Shown here one piece after another: positions 25,640 through 34,337 of a DNA stretch of 64,000 bases. The translations under genes and the position numbers were made by a program. The notes beneath the pieces were generated by a model. That model did no database searches, had not been told where the DNA came from, and was given only the letters and a program-made list of their open reading frames with translations. Source of the stretch: Terrimesophilobacter mesophilus (GTDB lineage: Bacteria; Actinomycetota; Actinomycetes; Actinomycetales; Microbacteriaceae); assembly GCF_014200375.1 (NCBI RefSeq), contig NZ_JACHBP010000001.1:1612001-1676000 (forward strand). Direction: 5' to 3'. The stretch's first letter is position 1. Each line of letters starts with the position of its first letter.

Positions 25640-27281
25640 CCACGTCGAGGGGTCAGGCCCCCCCGAACGGCCCGGCCCCGGCATCAACCAACCCGCGCTC
25701 GGAGTCACCGGATATCTGCGCTTCTTCTGGCGTCAGCTCACGAGCATGCGCACGGCCATCCTCCTGCTCCTGCTTCTGGCCGTCGCGGCCGTTCCGGGGT
25801 CGATGTGGCCGCAGCGCAGCTCGGACCCGAACGGCGTCATCCAGTTCTTCGACAAGAACCCGACGCTCGCGCCCGTGCTCGACCGGCTGCAGTTGTTCGA
25901 CGTGTACACCTCGGTGTGGTTCTCGGCGATCTACATCCTGCTGTTCATCTCCCTCATCGGCTGCGTGCTCCCGCGCACGCTGCACCACCTGAAGGCGTTG
26001 CGGGCGAAGCCTCCGCGCACACCGGCCAGGCTCGAGCGGCTCGCGGCGTTCGCGTCGAAGGAACTCGATGCGGGCGACACGGTTGCGGATGCGGCCGGCG
26101 CCATCCAGGCGGCCCGCGCGCAGCTGCGATCGGGCGGTTACCGCGTCGCCCTCTACGAGAGCGGGAAGAACCTGTCCGTCTCGGCGGAGCGCGGCTACCT
26201 GAGGGAGACCGGGAACCTGGTGTTCCACACCGCGCTCATCGGCATCCTCTTCGCCGTCGGACTCGGCGGAGGATTCGGCTATACCGGCCAGAAGATCATC
26301 ATCGAGGGCCAGTCGTTCGTCAACATCAAGGGCGCATACGACTCGTTCACACCGGGGCGATTCTTCACCGACGCCGCGTTGCAGCCGTACCGCCTCACGC
26401 TCGACGACTTCTCGGTCAAGTACGAGGAACAGAGCATCCAGGCCTATGGGCAGCCCATCGACTACACCGCGAAGGTGACGACCTGGCTTCCGGGACAGAA
26501 GGGCATCGACTCGACGATCAAGGTCAACGAGCCTCTCGCGCTCGGCGGCTCCGAACTGTACCTCCTCGGCAACGGTTACGCGCCGACCATCACGGTGCGC
26601 GACGGCAAGGGGAACATCGCGTACACCGCATCCGTTCCCTTCCTCCCGCAGGATGCCAACCTCACCTCGACCGGCGTCGTGCGGGTTCCGGATGCCCTCC
26701 CGGAGCAGCTCGCCTTCCGCGGGTTCTTCTACCCCACTGCCGGTGAACTCTCGACGGGGGCGCTCACCTCGATCCACCCCGACCTGCGGAACCCGGTTCT
26801 CACCCTGTTCGCGTACAAGGGCGACCTGGGACTCGACAACGGCATCCCGCAGAACGTGTACGCGCTGGATCCGACCGATCTGACCCAGATCGCGGGAGGC
26901 GACAGCGGTACGCCCGCGCTCGAACTGCGACCGGGGCAGACCGTCGAACTGCCGGACGACCTCGGATCGGTGACGTTCGACTCGGCTTCCCCGCCGACCG
27001 CGGCAGCCGACGACTGGTCCCAGAGCGTCCCTCGCTACATCTCGCTCGACGTCCACCGAGACCCGGCGCAACTGTGGGTCCTCCTGTTCGCGTGTCTCGC
27101 AACGGCGGGTCTCCTGACATCCTTGTTCGTCCCGCGGCGACGGGTCTGGGTCAAGGCGATCGAAGGCGAAGACGGTTCTCTCCGACTCGAATACGCCGGA
27201 CTCGCCCGTGGTGAAGACCCCGGTCTCGACGCTGCGGTCGCGGCGATTGCCGAGCGTCACACCGAAGGTCTGAAGGCTTAG
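25623..27281 (+). CDS. resB: ResB/Ccs1 cytochrome c biogenesis protein
   Basis: 552 residues. Helices near 42-60, 98-115 and 195-215, a large extracytoplasmic domain, and a last helix near 480 match ResB. With the CcsA protein encoded next it moves haem and attaches it to apocytochrome c outside the membrane. The TTG start at 25623 overlaps ccdA by 17 bases; no better in-frame start exists before the first helix. Confidence 0.92.
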   Translation: MSRPFDHVEGSGPPERPGPGINQPALGVTGYLRFFWRQLTSMRTAILLLLLLAVAAVPGSMWPQRSSDPNGVIQFFDKNPTLAPVLDRLQLFDVYTSVWFSAIYILLFISLIGCVLPRTLHHLKALRAKPPRTPARLERLAAFASKELDAGDTVADAAGAIQAARAQLRSGGYRVALYESGKNLSVSAERGYLRETGNLVFHTALIGILFAVGLGGGFGYTGQKIIIEGQSFVNIKGAYDSFTPGRFFTDAALQPYRLTLDDFSVKYEEQSIQAYGQPIDYTAKVTTWLPGQKGIDSTIKVNEPLALGGSELYLLGNGYAPTITVRDGKGNIAYTASVPFLPQDANLTSTGVVRVPDALPEQLAFRGFFYPTAGELSTGALTSIHPDLRNPVLTLFAYKGDLGLDNGIPQNVYALDPTDLTQIAGGDSGTPALELRPGQTVELPDDLGSVTFDSASPPTAAADDWSQSVPRYISLDVHRDPAQLWVLLFACLATAGLLTSLFVPRRRVWVKAIEGEDGSLRLEYAGLARGEDPGLDAAVAAIAERHTEGLKA

Positions 27282-27291
27282 GCTGGAAGCC

Positions 27292-28260
27292 GTGACCGAA
27301 ACCTTCGACTCGTTCGCACTCGTCGCGATCTACTCCGCGATGGGCGTGTACCTCATCGCCTTCGTCTTCTTCACTCTCGACCTCGCGAAACGGTCCGCCG
27401 ACGCTCATGCCCATGCCGCCGCTCCAGTGTCGGTGGGCCAGAACGCAGCCGCGGCGAGCCGCGGCACGATCGCCACCCTCGAACGCGAAGCACCGGCTTC
27501 CTCCGCTGCGCCCCCACGCCGGATCGAGCGCGCGGCACTCGCGCTGACCGCTCTGGCCTGGGTCCTCCATGTGGCCGGTGCCGTGCTGCGCGGACTGGCG
27601 GATGGACACGTGCCGTGGTCCAACATGTTCGAGTTCTCCCTCGTCTCCTCCGCGATCGCCGTGGGGGTGTTCCTGTTCCTGCAGTTCTGGCAGGACCTGA
27701 GGTTCCTCGGCACCTACATCTCCGGTTTCGCGCTCATCGTGCTCGGGGTGGGCACCGTGAACTTCTACGTGCCGGTCACCCCGCTGCCGCCGGCGCTCCA
27801 GTCGTACTGGCTCATCATCCACGTCTTCGTCGCCACGCTCGGCACCGCGTTCTTCGCCGTCGGCGCAGGGCTCTCCATCGTGCAGTTGCTTCAGGCTCGC
27901 CGCGAAGCGGACAGGGTCAGTCGCCTGAGGTTCCTCGGCACGATGCCGAAGGCGGAGAAGCTCGAGAACCTCGCCTACCGGGTGATCGTCGTCGGGTTCG
28001 TGTTCTGGACCTTCACCCTCATCGCCGGGTCGATCTGGGCGTTCCACGCCTGGGGTCGCTACTGGGGCTGGGACACGAAGGAAGTCTGGACGTTCATCAT
28101 CTGGGTGCTGTTCGCCGGCTACATCCACGCGCGCGCCACGCGCGGATGGCGGGGCAGCAGGTCTGCGTGGCTCGCCATCGTCGGATTCGGAGCCGTCGCG
28201 TTCAACTACACGATAGTGAACCTGTTCTTCAAGGGACTCCACGTCTATTCCGGCCTCTGA
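27292..28260 (+). CDS. ccsB: CcsA/ResC haem-handling protein
   Basis: 322 residues with about eight helices and the tryptophan-rich WGRYWGWDTKEVWTF motif that contacts haem during System II cytochrome c maturation. External and internal histidines (LIIHVF, WAFHAW) are in place. A TAGGCT box seven bases before GTG 27292 overlaps the resB stop. Confidence 0.94.
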   Translation: MTETFDSFALVAIYSAMGVYLIAFVFFTLDLAKRSADAHAHAAAPVSVGQNAAAASRGTIATLEREAPASSAAPPRRIERAALALTALAWVLHVAGAVLRGLADGHVPWSNMFEFSLVSSAIAVGVFLFLQFWQDLRFLGTYISGFALIVLGVGTVNFYVPVTPLPPALQSYWLIIHVFVATLGTAFFAVGAGLSIVQLLQARREADRVSRLRFLGTMPKAEKLENLAYRVIVVGFVFWTFTLIAGSIWAFHAWGRYWGWDTKEVWTFIIWVLFAGYIHARATRGWRGSRSAWLAIVGFGAVAFNYTIVNLFFKGLHVYSGL

Positions 28261-28339
28261 CCGGCGCAGGCCGTCGGCCCTGCGAAGGTTCTTCTCGTGG
28301 CGCTGGTGGAGAGGCTGGCGGGGATGGCTGATATTCGTC

Positions 28340-29065
28340 GTGGTCGCATCGATCGTCAGCACGTTCGGCATCGTCGCCCTCGCGAAGATCTTCTCCGACC
28401 CTGCGGAGCCGTGGAGCCGATATCCGGGTGTGCCGCAGTTCTCCACTGACCAGATTCTGAAGAACGAGACCGTCGAGGAGCTGGAACCCCGCGTCGACGC
28501 GGCGATGGAGGATGTTCGCGCGGCCATCACGAAGGAGTTCGGTTTCACCTGGAGCGCGAAGGGGCAGGATGTCGTCGCCTACGAGTCGAACCGTTTCCAC
28601 GGCACTTCGCTGCTGAACACCTACGACAGCGTGACCTGGCAGACGAGCAGGACACTGCGAACGGATGCCGACAAGCGTCGTGCGGTGAGCATTGTCGCCG
28701 CGATCATGGAGCGCCACGGGTTCGGAACGCCTGCACTGCTGAACGTCACCGGCCCGGACGGACTCCAGGACTTCGGCGGATTCACCCTCGAGGACCAGGG
28801 TAGGTGGGTGCTCGGCGGGCACCCGCCCGAGGTCAGCAGGGGCAGCCTGCAGTTCACGATCCTCGACCTGACGAAGGACCACACCGGTTCGCTCGCAGCC
28901 GCGTCGAGGGATGCGGTCGCGTCTCTCGGCTGGGAGCCCGAGTACCTCTCGATCGCCTATCACGGCGACTTCATGCTCAAGCAGGCCGACCGGGCGGAGT
29001 TCGAGCGGCGCGCGGAGATCTATCGCGGCCACATCCTGCCGGTGCCCGGCCGCAACAGGGACTAG
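28340..29065 (+). CDS. Membrane-anchored protein of unknown function
   Basis: 241 residues from GTG 28340. A hydrophobic N-terminal helix (VASIVSTFGIVALAKIF) is followed by a hydrophilic extracytoplasmic-looking domain with no motif I know. In-frame sequence upstream of the GTG, back to about 28247, encodes a basic tryptophan-rich stretch (RRFFSWRWWRGWRGW) that would complete a membrane anchor, but it offers no ATG, GTG or TTG. The true start may be CTG 28280 or ATT 28247. It follows ccsB by about 80 bases. Confidence 0.7.
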   Translation: MVASIVSTFGIVALAKIFSDPAEPWSRYPGVPQFSTDQILKNETVEELEPRVDAAMEDVRAAITKEFGFTWSAKGQDVVAYESNRFHGTSLLNTYDSVTWQTSRTLRTDADKRRAVSIVAAIMERHGFGTPALLNVTGPDGLQDFGGFTLEDQGRWVLGGHPPEVSRGSLQFTILDLTKDHTGSLAAASRDAVASLGWEPEYLSIAYHGDFMLKQADRAEFERRAEIYRGHILPVPGRNRD

Positions 29066-30039
29066 CCGAGAAGCCTCCAGCAGCGCTCGAGCCTCGCACG
29101 CCACCAGTCGCGGCGGTCGTCGTCGGCAGAGTATCGGTCGAGGAGTTCGGGGTCCACCTGTACGCGCCGAACATCGATCGACCCGGCGACGGGACGCAAC
29201 GGTGCGGCAGTGACATCCGCCGCGAGCAGCGCCGCCGTTCCGAGCCCGCAATCGAAGTCGAGGTCGGGGATGGCTGCCGCGAGCTGCGCACCCATGGCGA
29301 GACCGACGGAGGTGTCCAGTGCGCTCGACACCACGACCGGCAGCCCTGCCTCCGCGGCCATGCGGAGGGCGGCGTGCACCCCTCCGAGCGGCTGGGCCTT
29401 GATCACGAGAATGTCCGCGGCGCCCGCCCGCGCGACGGCGAGGGGATCGCTTGCCTTGCGCACGCTCTCGTCCGCGGCGATCGGGACCCCGAGGTCGGCG
29501 ATCCTCGAGCGGAGCTCTCCGAGTTCCCGGATGCTCGCACACGGCTGCTCGACGTACTCGAGGTCGATCTCGGCGAGGGCCCGTATCGCGCGCTCGGCCT
29601 CATCGACGTTCCACAACCCGTTGGCGTCGACCCGGATGCGACCGACGGCACCGATGGCATCCCGTGCGGCCGCCACGCGGGCGATGTCGTCGGAGAGGGT
29701 CTGGCCGCGTTCGGCGACCTTCACCTTGACCGTGCGGCAGCCGGGGAAACCGGCCAGGACATCCGGCACCTCTGCCACGCTCACAGCGGGGAGCGTCGCA
29801 TTGACCCGGATCGAGGAGCGGAGGGCGGCCGGCGGTTCTGACCATCCGAAGTCGATGGATGCCGCGAGCCAGGCCGAGGCCTCCGCATCCCCGTACTCGA
29901 CGAACGGTGAGAACTCGGTCCAGCCCTGAGGCCCCTCGAGGAGAAGCGCTTCGCGCATATCGATGCCCCTGAACCGGCGGGCGAGAGGCAGGGTGACGAC
30001 CCTGGCGGTCTGCAGCAGCTCGTCGAGGGTCGGATGCAC
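29062..30039 (-). CDS. menC: o-Succinylbenzoate synthase
   Basis: 325-residue enolase-superfamily enzyme of menaquinone synthesis. The KxK acid-base motif is VKVKVAE, and metal ligands are in RVDANGLW, YVEQPC and IAADES, with a second catalytic lysine in VIKAQPLGG. GTG 30039 has CAGACT six bases upstream, close to the leaderless pattern. It shares CTAG with the convergent unknown gene. Confidence 0.93.
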   Translation of the reverse strand: MHPTLDELLQTARVVTLPLARRFRGIDMREALLLEGPQGWTEFSPFVEYGDAEASAWLAASIDFGWSEPPAALRSSIRVNATLPAVSVAEVPDVLAGFPGCRTVKVKVAERGQTLSDDIARVAAARDAIGAVGRIRVDANGLWNVDEAERAIRALAEIDLEYVEQPCASIRELGELRSRIADLGVPIAADESVRKASDPLAVARAGAADILVIKAQPLGGVHAALRMAAEAGLPVVVSSALDTSVGLAMGAQLAAAIPDLDFDCGLGTAALLAADVTAAPLRPVAGSIDVRRVQVDPELLDRYSADDDRRDWWRARLERCWRLLG

Positions 30040-30123
30040 GTGACCAGTCTGCCCGCACTCGCGTGCAATATCCTGAGGATGCGCGTGTCGCCCCGTCGCG
30101 CGCGGCGGACAGGAGGTGGCCAG

Positions 30124-30453
30124 GTGCTGGACGAGTTCCCTGGGTCGACCGGCGACGTCGCCGTCACACCGGAGAGACGTCCGCTGCCGATCGCCTCGAC
30201 GGCGTTCGGGCTCGCCATTGTCGTCCTCGTCTTCGAAGGAGTCGCCATCTACCTCGCGAGCAGCGGGTCGGCTGGTGCGGCTACGACGCTCGGCCAGATC
30301 CTCGTCGTCGTGACGGCGATTCCGCTCGCCCTGGGGCTCATCGCCGCCATTCGCGGCCCGCATCGAGAGTGGGGGATCGCCGCCATGATCGTCTCCGTCA
30401 TCGCCAACCCGCTCATCCTGCTCGGAGTGCTCTCGTTCTTCGGGTCGCTGTGA
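30124..30453 (+). CDS. Small three-helix membrane protein
   Basis: 109 residues from GTG 30124, which has GGAGG seven bases upstream; this beats ATG 30079. About three hydrophobic helices (GLAIVVLVFEGVAIYL, ILVVVTAIPLALGLIAAI, AMIVSVIANPLILLGVLSF). Function unknown. It overlaps menB by one base, so it is co-transcribed with the menaquinone genes. Confidence 0.75.
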   Translation: MLDEFPGSTGDVAVTPERRPLPIASTAFGLAIVVLVFEGVAIYLASSGSAGAATTLGQILVVVTAIPLALGLIAAIRGPHREWGIAAMIVSVIANPLILLGVLSFFGSL

Positions 30454-31337
30454 TGGGCGGCGTATCGGAGCTCTTCGATCCCGAGCGGTGGGTCGACGTC
30501 GACGGATTCGGCGACCTCTCCGACATCACTTATCACCACGATCGTGCGGGGCGGGTCGCGAGGGTCGCCTTCAACCGCCCGGAGGTGCGCAACGCTTTTC
30601 GGCCGGGAACCGTGGATGAGCTCTACCACGCACTGGACGACGCGAGGCAGAATCCGCGCGTCGGCGTCGTCCTGCTCACGGGCAACGGGCCGAGTGCCAG
30701 GGACGGCGGCTGGGCATTCTGTTCCGGCGGCGACCAGAGGGTGCGCGGGCGCGGTGGGTACGAGTATCAGGATTCCGCCGCACCGGGCCGCCTCCACATC
30801 CTCGAGGTGCAGCGCCTCATCCGGTTCATGCCGAAGGTCGTCATCGCGGTCGTTCCCGGCTGGGCGGCAGGAGGGGGCCACTCGCTCCACGTCGTGTGCG
30901 ACCTCACGATCGCGAGCGCGGAGCATGCCCGCTTCAAGCAGACGGATGCCGATGTCGGCTCGTTCGATGCGGGTTACGGCAGTGCATACTTCGCCCGCCA
31001 GGTGGGGCAGAAGTTCGCGCGCGAGGTTTTCTTCCTCGCGCGGGAGTATTCGGCGCAGCGCGCACTCGAGACCGGTGCCGTGAACGCCGTCGTGCCGCAC
31101 GCCGAACTCGAGTCGACGGCGTATGAGTGGGCGCAGGAGATCCTGACCAAGTCGCCGACCTCCATCCGGATGCTGAAGTTCGCCTTCAACGCGGTCGACG
31201 ACGGGCTCGTCGGCCAGCAGGTCTTCGCCGGGGAGGCGACGAGGCTCGCCTATGGGACGGATGAGGCGGTGGAGGGTCGCGACGCGTTCCTCGAGAAGCG
31301 GCCGCCGGACTGGTCCGCGTTCCCCTGGCAGTTCTGA
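30453..31337 (+). CDS. menB: 1,4-Dihydroxy-2-naphthoyl-CoA synthase
   Basis: 294-residue crotonase-fold enzyme that closes the second ring of the naphthoquinone. WAFCSGGDQRVRGRGGY and VVPGWAAGGGHSLHVVCDLTIAS are MenB signatures (oxyanion hole), and DVGSFDAGYGSAYFARQ carries the catalytic Asp/Ser region. The C-terminus ends in the family-typical WSAFPWQF. Confidence 0.97.
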   Translation: MGGVSELFDPERWVDVDGFGDLSDITYHHDRAGRVARVAFNRPEVRNAFRPGTVDELYHALDDARQNPRVGVVLLTGNGPSARDGGWAFCSGGDQRVRGRGGYEYQDSAAPGRLHILEVQRLIRFMPKVVIAVVPGWAAGGGHSLHVVCDLTIASAEHARFKQTDADVGSFDAGYGSAYFARQVGQKFAREVFFLAREYSAQRALETGAVNAVVPHAELESTAYEWAQEILTKSPTSIRMLKFAFNAVDDGLVGQQVFAGEATRLAYGTDEAVEGRDAFLEKRPPDWSAFPWQF

Positions 31338-31425
31338 TGCGGCAGGGCTCGGTGCGCGCGAACCGCGCCACATTCGTGGTCACGCGCGCGGCGACTCCCC
31401 CACCGCCACCGTGGGCGAAGGCCTG

Positions 31426-32547
31426 ATGATGTCCAGGACGCTCACCGTCGTGGAGGACGACCCCCAGCTGGTGTTCTCCGCCCTTCAGCGTGCGCTCGCC
31501 GGCGGCCCGGCCATCCTGCCGCTGCCGGAGGGGACGAGGCATGCGACCCCGCCCGGCGACGTGGACGACCGCATCGCCCTCGTCGTGCAGTCGAGCGGTT
31601 CCACGGGGACGCCCAAGCGCGTGGCACTCAGCGCCGGTGCGGTACTCGAGAACGCCCGAGCCTCCGAGAAGGCCCTGGGAGGCGCCGGCCAGTGGCTCCT
31701 GTGCCTGCCGACGCACTACATCGCCGGGATCAACGTCCTGGCCAGGTCGATCGTCGCCGGAACCGACCCGGTCGTCGCCCGCGGCGCGCACGGTGAGCCG
31801 CACTCGTTCGTCGAGGCGGCGTCCCGGATGGAGGATCCCGTGCGCTACACGTCGCTCGTGCCCGCCCAGCTCGCGGCGCTCCTCGGCATGGAGTCCGCGC
31901 TGGAGCCCCTGCGCAGCTTCAGCCGCATCCTCGTCGGCGGTCAGTCGACGCCTGTCGGGTTGCTGGCTCAGGCGCTCGAGCTCGGACTCAACGTCACCCG
32001 CAGCTACGGCTCGAGCGAGACGAGCGGCGGATGCGTCTACGACGGCGTTCCGATCGGGCGGACTGCCGTGCGCATCGTCGACGGCGAGGTCGTGCTCGGC
32101 GGGCCCATGCTCGCGGAGGGCTACCTGCTGGACGACGAGCGCACGGCGCGAGACTTCTTCACCGACGACACCGGCCGCTGGTACCGCACTTCGGACTCCG
32201 GGACACTCATCGACGGCGTGCTGCACGTGACCGGCCGGATCGACGACATCATCATCTCGGGCGGGGTGAAGGTCTCGCTCGCGGCAGTCGAAGGCGTCGT
32301 GGCATCTCTCGACGGTTTCGCGGATGCGGTCGTCGTCGGCCGTCCGGATGACCGCTGGGGCGAGGTTCCGGTCATCGTCACCGCGGGGTCCGGTTCACTG
32401 GCTGCTGCGCGGTCCGCCGTCGCGAGCGCGCTGGGCAGGGAGGCGCGGCCGGCGGGCATCCTCGTCGTCGATTCGATTCCACTCCTGCCGAGCGGCAAGC
32501 CCGACCGGATGGCGCTCGCGCGCCGGGCGGCGGCCGAGCCTCAGTAA
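31426..32547 (+). CDS. menE: o-Succinylbenzoate-CoA ligase
   Basis: 373 residues, short for an AMP-forming ligase but usual in actinobacteria, because the N-terminal subdomain is reduced. P-loop QSSGSTGTPKRV near residue 52, SYGSSETSGG, YRTSDSG and the hinge GRIDDIIISGGVKV follow in order, and the catalytic lysine is in LPSGKPDRMAL. ATG 31426 has GAAGG upstream; an in-frame extension to 31252 overlaps menB and is not used. Confidence 0.92.
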   Translation: MMSRTLTVVEDDPQLVFSALQRALAGGPAILPLPEGTRHATPPGDVDDRIALVVQSSGSTGTPKRVALSAGAVLENARASEKALGGAGQWLLCLPTHYIAGINVLARSIVAGTDPVVARGAHGEPHSFVEAASRMEDPVRYTSLVPAQLAALLGMESALEPLRSFSRILVGGQSTPVGLLAQALELGLNVTRSYGSSETSGGCVYDGVPIGRTAVRIVDGEVVLGGPMLAEGYLLDDERTARDFFTDDTGRWYRTSDSGTLIDGVLHVTGRIDDIIISGGVKVSLAAVEGVVASLDGFADAVVVGRPDDRWGEVPVIVTAGSGSLAAARSAVASALGREARPAGILVVDSIPLLPSGKPDRMALARRAAAEPQ

Positions 32548-32550
32548 GAT
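32545..32550 (+). promoter_or_regulatory. -10 box TAAGAT for menA
   Basis: TAAGAT-N6-GTG 32557, overlapping the menE stop TAA; suggests an internal promoter. Confidence 0.4.
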
Positions 32551-32556
32551 CGTGTC

Positions 32557-33636
32557 GTGGCCAGGAACAGCAACCCGAAGATGCAGAGGATCGACCCGTC
32601 GAAGACGCCTGTGAAGGGCGCCGTGCGGGAACCGGTCAAGCAGTCGTCGAAACAACGCGCAGCCGAGACTCCCACCTACGAGAAGAAGAAGCCGGCGAAG
32701 CAGGCGAAGCGCAAGGGTGGACGCCCCGGCGGCCGGTCGCCGGTCCCCGTCGTCCACAAGGCCACATTCGGCGACTGGGTCGCCGGGGCACGCATCCGCA
32801 CTCTGCCGCTGGCCATCGCCCCCGTCGCACTGGGCACGGCCGCGGCACACGCGGCAACCGGATTCGAGGACTGGCACTGGGTGCGCGCACTCCTGTGCCT
32901 CGCCGTCGCCCTCGGCTTGCAGATCGGCGTCAACTACGCGAACGACTATTCGGATGGCATCCGCGGCACGGACGCGCACCGCGTCGGCCCGTCGAGGCTC
33001 ACCGGGTCCGGAGCGGCGAAACCGAGGACCGTTCTCGCGGTCGCCCTGTTCTTCTTCGCCGTCGCAGCACTCGCCGGCGTCGCCGTCGTGGTCCTCAGCG
33101 GCCAGTACTGGATGCTCGCGGTCGGTGCAGTATGCGTGCTCGCCGCCTGGTTCTACACCGGCGGGAAGCATCCGTACGGATATTACGGGCTCGGCGAGGT
33201 CTTCGTGTTCGTGTTCTTCGGCATCGTGGCGACGGCGGGCACGACCTTCGTGCAGGTCGGAACGGTGAACCTGGAGAGCTGGATCGCCGGTGTCGCCGCC
33301 GGGCTGCTGGCCTGCGCGGTGCTCATGGCGAACAACCTGCGCGACCTCGACCAGGACCGGTCGGCCGGCAAGCGCACGCTCTCGGTGCTCGTCGGCGGCC
33401 TGACTTCGCGCATCCTTTTCGCGGTGTTCGTGCTGCTGCCGTTCGTGCTGCTCGGCTTCTTCGTTCTCCTCTACCAGAACTCGTACCTCGTCTATTTCAC
33501 ACTGCTGCTCGCCATTCCGGCGGTCATCATCGTGCTCACGGCGAAGACGCCGAAGGAGTTCCTGCTCGCTCTGAAACTGACGAGCCTGACCGCGCTCATC
33601 TACGGAGTGTGGCTCGCCTGCACGATCGCGTTCTAG
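32557..33636 (+). CDS. menA: 1,4-Dihydroxy-2-naphthoate polyprenyltransferase
   Basis: 359-residue UbiA-family membrane enzyme attaching the polyprenyl tail. Two Asp-rich sites are NYANDYSDGIRGTD and NNLRDLDQDRSAGKRTL; about eight or nine helices. Unusual is the first 70 residues: a hydrophilic Lys/Arg/Pro-rich cytosolic extension (KKKPAKQAKRKGGRPGGR) absent from most MenA proteins, before the normal FGDWVAGARIRTLPLA start. If the leaderless GTG is right the extension is translated. The gene ends in CTAG with the convergent DUF4229 gene. Confidence 0.93.
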   Translation: MARNSNPKMQRIDPSKTPVKGAVREPVKQSSKQRAAETPTYEKKKPAKQAKRKGGRPGGRSPVPVVHKATFGDWVAGARIRTLPLAIAPVALGTAAAHAATGFEDWHWVRALLCLAVALGLQIGVNYANDYSDGIRGTDAHRVGPSRLTGSGAAKPRTVLAVALFFFAVAALAGVAVVVLSGQYWMLAVGAVCVLAAWFYTGGKHPYGYYGLGEVFVFVFFGIVATAGTTFVQVGTVNLESWIAGVAAGLLACAVLMANNLRDLDQDRSAGKRTLSVLVGGLTSRILFAVFVLLPFVLLGFFVLLYQNSYLVYFTLLLAIPAVIIVLTAKTPKEFLLALKLTSLTALIYGVWLACTIAF

Positions 33637-33920
33637 GGTCGATCCCCGTCGTCGGTGTTCGCTGAGTCCCGGTCGAGGGCCGCGTTCTCCAGGTCGTTGT
33701 CCGCATCGCGGTTCGAGCCCCTGCCCCACGATTGCACGACTGTCGCAACCTCATTCCGCTGCTGCGTGAGGAAGAGGTAGGAGAGGCAGGCTGCGATCAC
33801 GGCGGCCACGAGGGCGGAAACCCACCACCAGATCCCGAGCACCATGAAGATCACGAACGGGACGGCGAACAGCAGGACCCTGAGGATCGAATAGACGACG
33901 ATCCGGCGCGACGCACTCAC
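33633..33920 (-). CDS. DUF4229 small membrane protein
   Basis: 95 residues with two helices (ILRVLLFAVPFVIFMVLGIWWW and ALVAAVIAACLSYLFL), then an acidic C-terminal tail. DUF4229 proteins sit beside menaquinone genes in actinobacteria; their role is unknown. GTG 33920 has a TAGACT box six bases upstream. Confidence 0.8.
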   Translation of the reverse strand: MSASRRIVVYSILRVLLFAVPFVIFMVLGIWWWVSALVAAVIAACLSYLFLTQQRNEVATVVQSWGRGSNRDADNDLENAALDRDSANTDDGDRP

Positions 33921-33926
33921 CGTCCC

Positions 33927-33932
33927 AGTCTA
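33927..33932 (-). promoter_or_regulatory. -10 box TAGACT for the DUF4229 gene
   Basis: TAGACT-N6-GTG on the minus strand. Confidence 0.5.
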
Positions 33933-33986
33933 GGTCGGCTCGTCGTGAGAACGCCCCGCGCTCGGCACCGGCACGGGATGCTGGCC

Positions 33987-33992
33987 TACAAT
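33987..33992 (+). promoter_or_regulatory. -10 box TACAAT for PLDc_N-type gene and menD
   Basis: TACAAT-N6-ATG 33999; it probably drives the small gene and the overlapping menD. Confidence 0.5.
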
Positions 33993-33998
33993 CAGCAC

Positions 33999-34337
33999 AT
34001 GCGGGCCTTTCTGACTCTTGCCGTCGGCGCTCTGGCGATCGGCTTCTGGGTCTACGCCGTCATCGACTGCGCTCTCACGGATGCCCGACGTGCACGGGGC
34101 ATCCCGAAGGGCGCGTGGGTCGTCGTCGTCATCCTGCTCAGTGTCGTCGGCGGCGCGCTCTGGTTCATCGTCGGCAAGGACCGCAGCGGCGGCCGTGGCG
34201 GAATCCGGGTGGATCGCGCTCCGGATGACGACCCGACGTTCCTGCGCAGCATCGCCGCCGACGCGGAGCAGGAGGAGCGCATCCGTCAGCTCGAGAAGGA
34301 GATCGCCGACCTCGACGACGATTCACGCGACACATGA
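33999..34337 (+). CDS. PLDc_N-type small membrane protein
   Basis: 112 residues. Two helices (FLTLAVGALAIGFWVYAVIDCAL and WVVVVILLSVVGGALWFIVG) separated by a short loop with a Pro-Lys pair match the N-terminal domain of cardiolipin synthases without the catalytic part. A charged, helical C-terminal tail (EQEERIRQLEKEIADLDDD) may form a coiled coil. ATGA overlap with menD. Confidence 0.8.
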   Translation: MRAFLTLAVGALAIGFWVYAVIDCALTDARRARGIPKGAWVVVVILLSVVGGALWFIVGKDRSGGRGGIRVDRAPDDDPTFLRSIAADAEQEERIRQLEKEIADLDDDSRDT

